Source: Flavobacteriales bacterium (GTDB lineage Bacteria; Bacteroidota; Bacteroidia; Flavobacteriales_D; UBA2798). From it: a DNA stretch of 40,836 bases. The notes under the pieces are model-generated. The model did not search any database and had not been told where the DNA came from. It saw only the letters and a program-made list of their open reading frames with translations. Where the stretch lies: assembly GCA_019694795.1 (NCBI GenBank), contig JAIBBF010000003.1:1-40836 (forward strand), given 5' to 3'. Made by a program: the position numbers and the translations under genes. Positions 18,592 through 27,450 of the stretch are shown piece by piece. How positions within the stretch are numbered: the first letter of the stretch is position 1; the number at the start of each line of letters is the position of its first letter.

Positions 18592-20502
18592 ATGAAAAAA
18601 CTATTACTATCTGTAGGTTGTGTGTTGGCTGCATCGGTTTCATTTGGCCAAACCACAATTCTTAATGAAGATTTTGAAGGAGGAGCTCTTCCTTCAGGAT
18701 GGCAAAACACGCACTCCAGTCCTTCTGTGGGATGGGAGTTTGGTAACGCTTTAGGTTCAACCTATTGGGCTGTTCCTACACATACCAAATATGCTGCATC
18801 AAATGATGATGCGCACGATAACAGTTCAATGACTGCAAATGTTGCTGATAAAGACCGTTTGGTTACCACCTCACTTGATTTAAGCGCATTTTCTGTTGTT
18901 TTCTTAAAGTATGATGCATATTTCAATGGAACTTATGGTTCAGTTGCAACTGTAGAGGTTAGTACCAACGGAGGAACTTCCTGGACAACTGTTTCTACAT
19001 TAACCGGTGTTGACGGTGCTTGGCAGGAAGATTTAGTAGTAAATCTATCTGCATATGCAGGAAATGCTAACGTATTGGTGGCATTCCGTCATAATGATAG
19101 CGGACAATGGGCATCTGGTTTTGCAGTGGATAACGTAAACATCTACTCGCCTGCTGCTAACGATGTGGCTTTAACTGACCTTTCTTATACTCAGTACGTA
19201 GTTGGTCCATCTAACTTGTCTATTACAGGAACAATCACTAACCTTGGTTCGAACACGATTACTTCTGTAGATATCGACTGGAATGACGGTTCTGCACACA
19301 ATCAAACTTTCAGCGTAAGCATTCCGCCACTTGGAACGTATAACTTTACCCATGGTACACAATTAGCGGTTGCTGCCGGTACTAACTATAACATCACTGT
19401 TACAGTTACCTTAGGTGGTGATGCAAATACTGCAGACAACACAATGGGCAGAAATGTATACGGACTTACTTTTCTTCCTACTAAACGCGTAGTTGGTGAA
19501 GAAGGTACAGGTACATGGTGCGGATGGTGTCCACGTGGTGCTGTTTTCATGGATCAAATGGCTACTACTTATCCAAACACTTGGGTTGGAGTTGCGGTTC
19601 ACAACAGTGACCCAATGACCGTAACTGCTTATGACAATGCAATTGGCGCATTAATTTCTGGTTATCCTTCAGGAGTTGTTGACCGTGATCTTTTGGATGT
19701 TGATCCAAGCGATTTCCCAACTGCCTACTCTCAATTAATTACCAAAGTTGCTCCAGCAAACATTGGTGTTACTTCAGACATTAATCTTGTTACTCGTGCA
19801 ATGACTGTAACCGTTACTGCTGACTGGGCTGGTTCTTTCACTGGAATTGACTATCGTTTAGCTGCTATCGTAATTGAAGATAACGTTCACGGAACTACTT
19901 CTGGTTACAATCAAACCAACTATTACAGCTCAACTTCACAAAACCTTCCACTTAATGGTGCTGGTCACAACTGGCAAACTGAACCAAATCCGGTTCCTGC
20001 TGCGAATATGGAATATGACCACGTTGGACGTGCTTTATTAGGTGGCTTTGCTGGTCAGGCTGGATCTGTACCTAGCTCTGTAACTGCAGGATCATCTACT
20101 AGCTATACATTCAATCACACTCTTCCAACTACACAAAATGAAAACAACATTAAAGTAGCTGGTATTTTGATTGACAATGCTACCGGTAAAATCCTTAACG
20201 CTGCTGAGGCTGACCTCGTACTTGGAATTGCTGAGGACGCTGCTCCAAACTTTGACATGAATATTTTCCCTAATCCTGCAAATGATTTCGCAGCGATTAA
20301 ATTAAATATCCTCGAAGCAGGAGAAGTTAACATCAGTATCGTAAGCGTAACTGGTGCTTTAGTTAGCAGCTTTAACTATGGTACTTTAAGCGGAGAAAAC
20401 ACATTCATGATTGATGGAAATCGTCTTGATGCAGGTATTTACTTCGTTAACGTTAATGTAAATGGTTCTGTAATTTCTAAGAAAGTGGTTATTACTCACT
20501 AA
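18592..20502 (+). CDS. T9SS-secreted Omp28/thioredoxin-like protein with adhesin-type domain
   Basis: A 636-residue modular secreted protein. Residues 1-19 are a signal peptide. About 22-187 form a jelly-roll of the cleaved-adhesin/choice-of-anchor J type (EDFEGG at the start, FAVDNVNIY at the end). About 190-290 look like a CARDB-type Ig domain. About 297-545 match the Omp28 family, a thioredoxin-fold group, with the redox-type motif C310-G-W-C313 in GTWCGWCPRG. About 560-636 are a T9SS type A sorting domain (NIFPNPAND, then GIYFVNVNVNG). The predicted product is therefore exported through SprA and may handle disulfides outside the cell. A strong terminator follows. The gene starts a plus-strand series of thiol-related envelope genes. 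Confidence 0.9.
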   Translation: MKKLLLSVGCVLAASVSFGQTTILNEDFEGGALPSGWQNTHSSPSVGWEFGNALGSTYWAVPTHTKYAASNDDAHDNSSMTANVADKDRLVTTSLDLSAFSVVFLKYDAYFNGTYGSVATVEVSTNGGTSWTTVSTLTGVDGAWQEDLVVNLSAYAGNANVLVAFRHNDSGQWASGFAVDNVNIYSPAANDVALTDLSYTQYVVGPSNLSITGTITNLGSNTITSVDIDWNDGSAHNQTFSVSIPPLGTYNFTHGTQLAVAAGTNYNITVTVTLGGDANTADNTMGRNVYGLTFLPTKRVVGEEGTGTWCGWCPRGAVFMDQMATTYPNTWVGVAVHNSDPMTVTAYDNAIGALISGYPSGVVDRDLLDVDPSDFPTAYSQLITKVAPANIGVTSDINLVTRAMTVTVTADWAGSFTGIDYRLAAIVIEDNVHGTTSGYNQTNYYSSTSQNLPLNGAGHNWQTEPNPVPAANMEYDHVGRALLGGFAGQAGSVPSSVTAGSSTSYTFNHTLPTTQNENNIKVAGILIDNATGKILNAAEADLVLGIAEDAAPNFDMNIFPNPANDFAAIKLNILEAGEVNISIVSVTGALVSSFNYGTLSGENTFMIDGNRLDAGIYFVNVNVNGSVISKKVVITH

Positions 20503-20522
20503 TAGAAATAAATAATAATTGA

Positions 20523-20552
20523 AAAGGCCCCGGTTTTTGCCGGGGCTTTTTT
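20523..20552 (+). terminator. Rho-independent terminator after the secreted Omp28 gene
   Basis: A GC-rich 7-bp stem (GCCCCGG / CCGGGGC, 20527-20533 and 20540-20546) with loop TTTTTG, extendable by G-T and A-T pairs, is followed by six T residues. It separates this gene from the T9SS gene starting at 20570. Confidence 0.92.
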
Positions 20553-20569
20553 ATACCTAACTTTCAGCT

Positions 20570-21274
20570 ATGAAAAATTTGTTTACAGTTGCAGGAATTT
20601 GTTTCCTACATATTGTATCCCTTGCTCAGGGATTCGGTGTAGATACAGTGTATAAGGATATTCATAAAACCACAACTTCGATTACACCCCCGCATGAATA
20701 TTTTCAATTATTTAATTATTCCGGCGATGATATCCATATGCGCTGGAAAGTTAATCAACATTATACCTTTTATCCTTCTCAATGGGGAATTGCCATTCAG
20801 GATAATGTAACCTATCACAATCCCGCTCCCGACAGTGCTGATTTTTTATTACCTGCTGTTACGGGTACCATGGACAAAATAATCATCAATGTTTTTACAA
20901 ATTCAACACCCGGTCATGGTGTTTTTGCTGTTGATTTAATTAATCTTGATTCCACCGCCCAACAAATAACAGTGTTGTTTGATATTTATATTACGGTTGC
21001 CACATCAATTACCGAAACAGAAAATTCGTTCATCGAATTATTCCCAAATCCATTCACCGACGTGATAACATTGAAAGCGAACCAAGAGTTGCCATCTCCT
21101 CTTTTCATTGATTTGTACACGATAGATGGTCGCCATTGTATTCAATCTTCTGTATCCTCAGGAAGTTTAAGTCAGGAATTAAATCTTTCGGAGCTACTTC
21201 CAGGGTTGTATCTTGTAAAAATTTCGGGCTATAACACTGATTTTGTTACATATAGAACGGTGCTTAAGAATTAA
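20570..21274 (+). CDS. T9SS-secreted protein with Ig-like domain and type A sorting domain
   Basis: A 234-residue exported protein: signal peptide (about residues 1-19, ending SLAQ), a beta-rich domain (about 20-145) and a T9SS type A C-terminal domain (about 152-234) with LFPNPFTD and LPGLYLVKI. The middle domain has the same landmarks as the protein at 17497-18261: an FNYSGDD strand, a central W, and a DNVTYHNP turn where the other protein has its cysteine pair. Here the cysteines are replaced. The two flank the secreted Omp28 gene. The 17-base leader after the upstream terminator leaves little room for its own promoter, so read-through may supply some transcription. Function unknown. Confidence 0.83.
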   Translation: MKNLFTVAGICFLHIVSLAQGFGVDTVYKDIHKTTTSITPPHEYFQLFNYSGDDIHMRWKVNQHYTFYPSQWGIAIQDNVTYHNPAPDSADFLLPAVTGTMDKIIINVFTNSTPGHGVFAVDLINLDSTAQQITVLFDIYITVATSITETENSFIELFPNPFTDVITLKANQELPSPLFIDLYTIDGRHCIQSSVSSGSLSQELNLSELLPGLYLVKISGYNTDFVTYRTVLKN

Positions 21275-21414
21275 ATTTAAAATAAAGACCCTCTATATTT
21301 TTAAATAGAAATAAAAGAATGTTTTGCATTATTAGAATCATAAAACGGCGCAATTAATTACATTTATACCTGTAGATGGCCTGATATTTGATTTTGAAAA
21401 AGAAAACGAAAAAA

Positions 21415-21933
21415 ATGAAAAAGTTATTGATCCCTTTTGTTGCATTTTGCCTGATGGCTTTTACCCAGGTTGATAATGCTGACCTTGCTGTGAATGATAA
21501 AAAAGTTCCGTCCGTAAAAGTAAAAACACTGGATGGTGGAACGTTTGATATGGCAAATATTTCTAACGACGGAAAACCAATTGTAATTTCTTTTTGGGCA
21601 ACCTGGTGTTCGCCTTGTAAAAAGGAACTTGAAAACATGGCTGAGGTTTATGAAGAATGGCAAAAGGAAACTGGCGTAAAAATTATTGCAATTTCTATTG
21701 ATGATGCAAGAAATTCTTCAAAGGTTAAACCGTATATCATGTCGAAAGAACTTCCTTATGATGTATATATCGACGAGAATCAGGATTTCAAACGTGCAAT
21801 GAATGTGAACAATGTTCCCCATACTTTTTTGGTGGATGGGAACGGTAACATCGTTTGGGATCATAACAATTATTCCGAAGGAGATGAAGAACATCTTTAT
21901 GAGGAAATCAAAAAATTAGTAGGTAAACACTAA
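21415..21933 (+). CDS. TlpA/ResA-like thioredoxin, periplasmic
   Basis: A 172-residue redoxin with an N-terminal export signal (about residues 1-17) and a thioredoxin fold. The active site is C65-S-P-C68 in FWATWCSPCKKE, and the cis-proline loop is NNVPHTFLVDG. TlpA/ResA proteins keep cysteines of client proteins reduced in the periplasm, for example during cytochrome c or oxidase CuA maturation. ATG at 21415 is preferred over an in-frame TTG at 21388, which would put nine mostly basic residues before the signal. It lies 19 bases before the DUF6029 gene, so the two are probably co-transcribed. No lipobox is present, so a soluble periplasmic location is likely. Confidence 0.92.
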   Translation: MKKLLIPFVAFCLMAFTQVDNADLAVNDKKVPSVKVKTLDGGTFDMANISNDGKPIVISFWATWCSPCKKELENMAEVYEEWQKETGVKIIAISIDDARNSSKVKPYIMSKELPYDVYIDENQDFKRAMNVNNVPHTFLVDGNGNIVWDHNNYSEGDEEHLYEEIKKLVGKH

Positions 21934-21952
21934 ATTCCACCAATAGAGTTCA

Positions 21953-23590
21953 ATGAAAAAATTTTTACTTGCCGCTTTATCATTTGGAGTAGCGGGGAGC
22001 ATTCAAGCTCAAAGCAATTTTGGACAGGTAAGCGGAAACTTCGGTTTGGATGCGCAATATTATTTTGCAGACTCGCTGATTAATGCAAAAGAAGTACAAG
22101 AAAAAACAAGAATGAACTCGTTCGCGAATATCAATTATTCGCTTGGGAAATTTAAAGCCGGATTTCGTTATGAAGCCTATCTGAAACCATTACAAGGTTT
22201 TCTTCCTGGATGGGAAGGCCAAGGGGTGATGTATCGTTATGCTCAATTTACTGAGGACAAGTTTGACATCACCGTAGGTGGCTTTTATGAGCAATTCGGT
22301 AGCGGAATGATTCTTCGTACCTATGAAGAAAGAGCTCTGGGTTACGATAATATGCTTGATGGAATTCGCGTAAAATTTAATCCTTACAAAGGGATTTATT
22401 TAAAGGGTATTTACGGAAAACAGCGCTTGTTCTGGGAATTGGCTCCGGGAATTGTGCGGGGCGCAGATGCTGAAATTATCGTTAATGAAGTACTCGATAG
22501 TTTAATGGCAAATTCAAAAACCCGCGTAATTATTGGCGGTAGTTTTGTAAGTAAATATCAGGATCCTACGGATGTAAACTACATTATGCCGGCTAACGTT
22601 GGTTCATTTGCTGCACGGATGAATCTGATTCGTGACAAATGGAATTTAAGTGCTGAATATGTGCATAAAGTAAATGATCCATCCAACGATAATGGATACA
22701 TCTATAAAGATGGACAAGGATTATTGATCCAAACCAATTATGCCACTAAAGGATTTGGTGTGTCGTTGTCGGCAAAATACATTGACAACATGAGTTACAG
22801 ATCCAACAGGTATGAAGGATTTACCAATGTATTTATCAATTATAATCCTGCTTTAACCCGACCGCATACGTATAATCTTGCCGCTACTTTATATCCTTAT
22901 GCGTGTCAACCCAACGGAGAAGTTGCATTTCAGGCGGATGTGAGTTATAAATTTAAAAAGGGAAGTTTGTTAGGTGGTAAATATGGAGCTTCCGTTGCAG
23001 TTAATTTCTCTTCGGCCAATGGTCTGGACTCAACAAAATACAATCCGGAAAATGATTCTGCGCGAAAAAGTTACACCGCGAAATTTTTTATGCCCGGTGC
23101 CAATAAATATTTCCGGGATTTCAACGTTGAATTTAAAAAGAAGGTAAGTGATAAGTTCAAATTTACTTTGATGTATGCCTATTTTGAATACGACATGGAA
23201 GTTGTACAAAATCTAATCGGTAAAGGAACAATCTATTCTCACATTGGTGTTGCTGAATTAAATTATAAAGTGAATAAGCGCAATAATTTAAGAATGGAAT
23301 TGCAGCATTTATATACAAAACAAGACAAGGGAAGTTGGGCAACTGCATTACTCGAATATACATATTCGCCCAGTTGGTTTGTTGCGGTGTTAGATCAGTA
23401 CAATTATGGAAATCCGGATGAACATCATCAATTACACTATCCTTATTTCACGTTAGGTTACATTAATAATTCATCACGTATCAGTATTGGTTACGGTAAA
23501 CAACGTCAAGGTTTATTTTGTGTAGGAGGAGTTTGCAGAGCGGTACCTGCCTCGAATGGATTTATTATTTCAATTACTAGTAGCTTCTAA
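21953..23590 (+). CDS. DUF6029-family outer-membrane beta-barrel protein
   Basis: A 545-residue protein with a signal peptide (cleaved near IQAQ, residue 20) and repeated strands rich in Tyr, Phe and Gly, ending in a terminal Phe (ISITSSF), as expected for a Bam-inserted barrel. I recognise the overall pattern as the Bacteroidota family DUF6029, whose function is not known. It has few cysteines: C318 and a C-x4-C pair, C523 and C528 (FCVGGVCRA), just before the last strand. This pair is notable between a thioredoxin gene upstream and an Omp28 CxxC lipoprotein downstream. Spacing is 19 bases upstream and 11 bases downstream, which supports one operon. Confidence 0.82.
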   Translation: MKKFLLAALSFGVAGSIQAQSNFGQVSGNFGLDAQYYFADSLINAKEVQEKTRMNSFANINYSLGKFKAGFRYEAYLKPLQGFLPGWEGQGVMYRYAQFTEDKFDITVGGFYEQFGSGMILRTYEERALGYDNMLDGIRVKFNPYKGIYLKGIYGKQRLFWELAPGIVRGADAEIIVNEVLDSLMANSKTRVIIGGSFVSKYQDPTDVNYIMPANVGSFAARMNLIRDKWNLSAEYVHKVNDPSNDNGYIYKDGQGLLIQTNYATKGFGVSLSAKYIDNMSYRSNRYEGFTNVFINYNPALTRPHTYNLAATLYPYACQPNGEVAFQADVSYKFKKGSLLGGKYGASVAVNFSSANGLDSTKYNPENDSARKSYTAKFFMPGANKYFRDFNVEFKKKVSDKFKFTLMYAYFEYDMEVVQNLIGKGTIYSHIGVAELNYKVNKRNNLRMELQHLYTKQDKGSWATALLEYTYSPSWFVAVLDQYNYGNPDEHHQLHYPYFTLGYINNSSRISIGYGKQRQGLFCVGGVCRAVPASNGFIISITSSF

Positions 23591-23601
23591 TTTCTTGGGT
23601 C

Positions 23602-24501
23602 ATGAAAAACAAATTAATTTTTACAGGAATTGCGGGAATTTTAATTGGCTTTTCTTCATGCGACAGAGTGGAGCAACCTTATTATGATATTGCTGCTTGT
23701 CCGCCGGTTTCATTTCCGGATACAAGTGGAACAGTGCGCAACATGTTGTTTGAGGAATTCACAGGACATACCTGTGGGAATTGTCCTTCCGGAGCCTATG
23801 ATCTCAGAGAAGTTTGGCAGCCCTTATATGGAGAACGATTGGTGATCGTTTCTATTCACGCCGGTGCATTTGCCTATGTAGATGCTCCCGGTGGATACAC
23901 AGCCGATTACACCACTGTTGCTGGTGAGGAATACAACACATTTTTTAATGTAACCGGATATCCCTCCGGAATGTTAAATCGTGTTCCTTATGCAGGAAGT
24001 GCTGTAATCGGGAAAGCGAACTGGGGAAATGCGTTTAACATCGAAGCACCGAAACCATTAGAAATTGATCTTCAAATGTATCTTGAATATGATTCAATTA
24101 ATGATCCGTATTCATTGTGTGTTCACATGCGTTCTAAATTCCTGACGTCTAAAACGGGGACATATAACGTTGTGGGATATTTTGTAGAGGACAGTATTGT
24201 ATCTAAACAAAAAAACTATCCCGGTGCACAAGGTGATCCCACTTATGCTAATCCATATGATGTAAATTATGTTCACCGTCACGTTTTACGTGATAATATT
24301 GGAGGAACATGGGGAGTGAACATGTGGAGCGGAAATGCATCGGCAGGAACAGATACAACCATCAGTTTAAAGTATAACTTTACAGCGCGTGATACGGTAG
24401 ATTTTGATCATCGTAAACATCATTATTATTTTGTTGGTTATATTTTTGATTTTGACACAAAAGAAATACATCAGGTTATTGAGAAGAAGTTTATTGAATA
24501 A
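23602..24501 (+). CDS. Omp28-related lipoprotein with CxxC
   Basis: A 299-residue probable lipoprotein: the signal ends at IGFSSC, putting the lipid-bearing cysteine at residue 20. The mature protein matches the Omp28 family, a thioredoxin-fold group, with EEFTGHTCGNCPSG (C58-G-N-C61) at the start of the domain and NVTGYPSGMLNR where thioredoxins have the cis-proline loop. The family was first described as an outer-membrane protein in Porphyromonas; its biochemical activity is not established. Here it follows the DUF6029 gene by 11 bases. The next gene begins on a TTG within its last codons, so the two overlap by 8 bases. Confidence 0.88.
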   Translation: MKNKLIFTGIAGILIGFSSCDRVEQPYYDIAACPPVSFPDTSGTVRNMLFEEFTGHTCGNCPSGAYDLREVWQPLYGERLVIVSIHAGAFAYVDAPGGYTADYTTVAGEEYNTFFNVTGYPSGMLNRVPYAGSAVIGKANWGNAFNIEAPKPLEIDLQMYLEYDSINDPYSLCVHMRSKFLTSKTGTYNVVGYFVEDSIVSKQKNYPGAQGDPTYANPYDVNYVHRHVLRDNIGGTWGVNMWSGNASAGTDTTISLKYNFTARDTVDFDHRKHHYYFVGYIFDFDTKEIHQVIEKKFIE

Positions 24502-25093
24502 GACTTTTTTAATCCTGTTTTTACTTTTTAACTCAACGTCTTATTCTCAGGTTTCTTTTTCTGCAGGTCCCGTATTAGGCATACAGGGTAGTCAGCTTTC
24601 GGGCGACACTTATGCAGGTTATAACAAGCCGGGACTTTATGCCGGTTTGTTTGCCAATTGGAGTTCTAAAGATGATTATTTCTGGCAATTTGAAATAGCA
24701 TTTTCTCAAAAGGGCGCAAGGCATATCCCGAATCCGGGCAAAGGCGATTACACCAGTTATGATTTACGACTGAATTATATTGAAATCCCCTTTTTCTGGC
24801 GCCCACATTTTAAAGGATTTACATTTGATGTAGGATTATCCTACGGCCGATTATTAGGCTATTCAGAATATGATCAAAATGGCGTTCGAAATCCTGTTCG
24901 TCCGTTTCGCAAATCTGAATTTGCCGGATTAATTTCTGCCGGATATAAATGGGGCGATCACTTTATTTTTTCCGTCCGTGCAACACGATCCCTGATTCCG
25001 GTGCGCGATCATCAATCAGCGCAATACTTTTGGTGGAATCCCGGTCAGATGAACTCGGTTTTGTCCTTCAACCTGTGTTACATATTGCTGTAA
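24494..25093 (+). CDS. Small outer-membrane beta-barrel (porin-like) protein
   Basis: A 199-residue protein if started at the TTG at 24494, which gives a good signal peptide (MNKTFLILFLLFNSTSYSQ) and an 8-base overlap with the preceding stop. An upstream in-frame ATG at 24404 would add 30 residues read from inside the Omp28 gene and produce a non-standard hydrophobic leader, so I reject it. The mature protein has eight or so amphipathic strands of the OMP_b-brl_2 type (FSAGPVLGIQGSQ, FEIAFSQKGA, IEIPFFWR, AGLISAGYKWG). It is probably the last gene of the thioredoxin-DUF6029-Omp28 operon and may be an accessory barrel. The TTG start is inference. Confidence 0.75.
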   Translation: MNKTFLILFLLFNSTSYSQVSFSAGPVLGIQGSQLSGDTYAGYNKPGLYAGLFANWSSKDDYFWQFEIAFSQKGARHIPNPGKGDYTSYDLRLNYIEIPFFWRPHFKGFTFDVGLSYGRLLGYSEYDQNGVRNPVRPFRKSEFAGLISAGYKWGDHFIFSVRATRSLIPVRDHQSAQYFWWNPGQMNSVLSFNLCYILL

Positions 25094-25191
25094 TCACATT
25101 TAACACATTTTCCTAAAATTCGTTAAAGAGAAAATCTTTTTGGCTTTTGCGCGTTTTATATGTAAATTCAATAGCGTAAAACCAGAATCTT

Positions 25192-25377
25192 ATGTTGGAA
25201 TTCAGCAAGAAAATTTTGCTTAAGGTAAGTTTTGACCGATTGTTGTTTGAAAAGGAACTTCGGAAATCCATCAAGTGGATCAGGAAGGAAGAAGTCCTGG
25301 TTTTAAAGGCCTGGTGTGTTGCCACATTCGGACAACAATATTATGACGTGATTGCCCGAACCTTTGAAAATTTATAA
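25192..25377 (+). CDS. Conserved-looking small basic protein, unknown function
   Basis: A 61-residue cytoplasmic protein, Lys- and Leu-rich, predicted helical, with [14 protein letters not shown] near the middle and FGQQYYDVI near the end. It has an ATG start, no signal peptide and about 100 bases of leader space. I recall very similar short proteins next to queG in other Bacteroidota, but I know no function. It ends with a 6-base convergent overlap with queG. The composition and position argue that it is real rather than a chance frame. Confidence 0.68.
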   Translation: MLEFSKKILLKVSFDRLLFEKELRKSIKWIRKEEVLVLKAWCVATFGQQYYDVIARTFENL

Positions 25378-26301
25378 ATCAAGAAATTCAATATTACGTT
25401 TCAGTCCTTCGAATTTAGTTCGTTTTACGGCAGAACGTTTAAATAATTCCTGATATACATCTTCAGTCAGATCTTTCCAGTCCGATTTCGATAAGGAAAG
25501 CAAATCGGGATGCGGGTTAAATTTATTTTCCCTGTGTGGTTTCGAAAAGCGATTCCAGGGACAAACATCCTGACAGATATCGCAACCGAACATCCAGTTT
25601 TCGAATTTGCCTTTGTAATCCTGAGGTAAAACGGCGTCCTTTAATTCAATCGTGAAATAGGAAATACATTTTGATCCATCCACTTCATAGGGGGCAGATA
25701 TGGCATCGGTAGGACAAGCATCAATGCAAGCTGTGCATGTTCCGCAATAATCTTTAATCGGACCATCAGGAAGTATCATTAAATCGGATATGATTTCGGC
25801 AATAAAGAAAAAACTACCCTGATTTTTTGTAATCAGATTTGTGTTTTTGCCCATCCATCCTAAACCTGATTTTACTGCCCAGGCTTTATCCATTACCGGT
25901 GCGGAGTCAACAAAAATCCGATAATTAAAATTTCCAATTTTTTCCTGTGCTCTTTCTACGAGTACTGCAAGTTTTTCTTTTATCACCAGGTGATAATCTT
26001 CTCCATAAGCGTACTGTGAAATTTTTGGAGCATCATCATTTTTATTTTTTTCAGGATTATAGTAATTGAACAATAAAGAGATTACACTTTTACTTCCTTC
26101 TACTAATTTCCGGGGATCGATTCGTTTATCAAAATGGTTTTCCATGTACGACATCTTGCCATGGAAATCTTTGTTTAACCATTTTTCCAGTCGGTGTGCT
26201 TCTGTTGTTAACTCTTCTGCAATAGAGAATCCCACATAGGAAAATCCTTCGGCTAATGCCAACTGCTTTATAGTTGAAGTATTAAGTTCCGGATTTTGCA
26301 A
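25372..26301 (-). CDS. queG: Epoxyqueuosine reductase
   Basis: Reduces epoxyqueuosine to queuosine in the wobble position of certain tRNAs, using cobalamin and two [4Fe-4S] clusters. Cluster cysteines are C186, C189, C192 and C196 in the [13 protein letters not shown] block, C212, and C240, C243 and C247 in [13 protein letters not shown]133 (in VDSAPVMD) matches the catalytic acid of the family. Length 309 is normal. It follows ruvB by two bases, so they share a transcript. Its 3' end overlaps the small gene at 25192-25377. Confidence 0.96.
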   Translation of the reverse strand: MQNPELNTSTIKQLALAEGFSYVGFSIAEELTTEAHRLEKWLNKDFHGKMSYMENHFDKRIDPRKLVEGSKSVISLLFNYYNPEKNKNDDAPKISQYAYGEDYHLVIKEKLAVLVERAQEKIGNFNYRIFVDSAPVMDKAWAVKSGLGWMGKNTNLITKNQGSFFFIAEIISDLMILPDGPIKDYCGTCTACIDACPTDAISAPYEVDGSKCISYFTIELKDAVLPQDYKGKFENWMFGCDICQDVCPWNRFSKPHRENKFNPHPDLLSLSKSDWKDLTEDVYQELFKRSAVKRTKFEGLKRNIEFLDL

Positions 26302-26303
26302 GT

Positions 26304-27329
26304 TTAATCGAATAAACTACCTCTGTGGAATGGCACGGTTAAACCAAAATGTTTATACGCAAATTCTGTTGCTTTCCTTCCGCGTGGCGTACGAATTAAA
26401 TAACCTTCCTGAATGAGATATGGTTCATACACTTCTTCAATGGTTCCGGCTTGTTCGCCAACAGCAGTAGCAATGGTTGTTAATCCAACCGGACCACCCT
26501 TGAATTTTTCAATGATGGCGCGGAGAATTTTATTATCCATTTCATCTAAGCCATGTTTGTCAACATTTAAAGCATCCAGCGCATGTTGCACAATGGGAAG
26601 ATCAATATTTCCATCGCCTTTGATTTGTGCAAAGTCTCTTACCCTTCGTAAAAGTGCATTGGCAATACGTGGTGTGCCTCTGCTTCTGAAAGCAATTTCG
26701 TAGGCCGCTTTTTCATCAATAGGAATATTGAGGATACTCGAAGATCGCTCAACGATGAGGGTTAGCGTTTTTGAATCATAATATTCAAGTCGCGAATTAA
26801 TTCCAAATCGTGCACGTAATGGTGCAGTTAATAATCCGGAACGTGTAGTTGCTCCAATTAACGTAAATGGATTAAGTGATATTTGAACCGTGCGTGCGTT
26901 GGGACCGGTATCAATCATGATATCGATGGTGTAATCTTCCATAGCGGAGTAGAGATACTCTTCTACCACCGGACTTAAACGATGTATTTCATCAATGAAT
27001 AATACATCTCCTTTTTCAAGATTGGTAAGTAAACCTGCCAGATCACCCGGTTTATCTAATACGGGTCCGGAAGTGATTTTAATATTTACTCCCAGTTCAT
27101 TGGCAATGATGTTGGCTAGAGTAGTTTTACCCAATCCCGGAGGTCCGTGCAACAATACATGGTCTAATGCTTCATCACGTTGTTTGGCAGCTTGCACAAA
27201 TACGCTGAGGTTTTCAATTACTTTTTGCTGACCCGTAAAATCATCAAACATCTTGGGCCGGAGCACCCGGTCAAGATCCTTGTCTGAAGATTCAGCATCT
27301 TCTGCCCGCAAATCAAAATTTTCTTCCAT
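26304..27329 (-). CDS. ruvB: Holliday junction branch-migration helicase RuvB
   Basis: AAA+ motor that drives branch migration with RuvA. The 341-residue protein has Walker [10 protein letters not shown] (62-70), Walker B with D113-E114 (FIDEIH), a GATTR sensor 1, the arginine-finger region, the [11 protein letters not shown] sensor 2, and the C-terminal winged helix ([12 protein letters not shown]). It heads the ruvB-queG operon and is divergent from the helical-protein gene at 27466, with a 136-base intergenic region containing a long palindrome. Confidence 0.98.
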   Translation of the reverse strand: MEENFDLRAEDAESSDKDLDRVLRPKMFDDFTGQQKVIENLSVFVQAAKQRDEALDHVLLHGPPGLGKTTLANIIANELGVNIKITSGPVLDKPGDLAGLLTNLEKGDVLFIDEIHRLSPVVEEYLYSAMEDYTIDIMIDTGPNARTVQISLNPFTLIGATTRSGLLTAPLRARFGINSRLEYYDSKTLTLIVERSSSILNIPIDEKAAYEIAFRSRGTPRIANALLRRVRDFAQIKGDGNIDLPIVQHALDALNVDKHGLDEMDNKILRAIIEKFKGGPVGLTTIATAVGEQAGTIEEVYEPYLIQEGYLIRTPRGRKATEFAYKHFGLTVPFHRGSLFD

Positions 27330-27411
27330 TCTGGTGTAAAGATAATGCAGTATTTGTTCAAAGAATACCTGAATCTTTTATGTAGCTAGTATAACAAAAT
27401 TTTCGAGATAA

Positions 27412-27431
27412 TTATTAACCTGGGTTAATAA
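27412..27431. promoter_or_regulatory. 20-bp palindrome, putative operator
   Basis: A perfect inverted repeat of 9 bp with a 2-base centre: TTATTAACC-TG-GGTTAATAA. It lies 20 bases upstream of the -7 box for the plus-strand gene, so it covers the position where its -33 element should be, and it is 83 bases from the ruvB start. No T-tract follows, so it is not a terminator. A dimeric repressor or activator site is the likely reading; I do not recognise the regulator. Confidence 0.6.
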
Positions 27432-27450
27432 ATTTCAGGATCATCTCAGC

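Noticed and set aside
24404-24493. ATG at 24404 as start of the small barrel gene
   Set aside because: It would read 90 bases inside the Omp28 gene in another frame and place an odd Ile-rich, then basic segment before the real signal peptide; TTG 24494 fits better.
25125-25141. AAAGA-GAAAA-TCTTTTT hairpin after the small barrel gene
   Set aside because: A 5-bp AT-rich stem is too weak to call a terminator.
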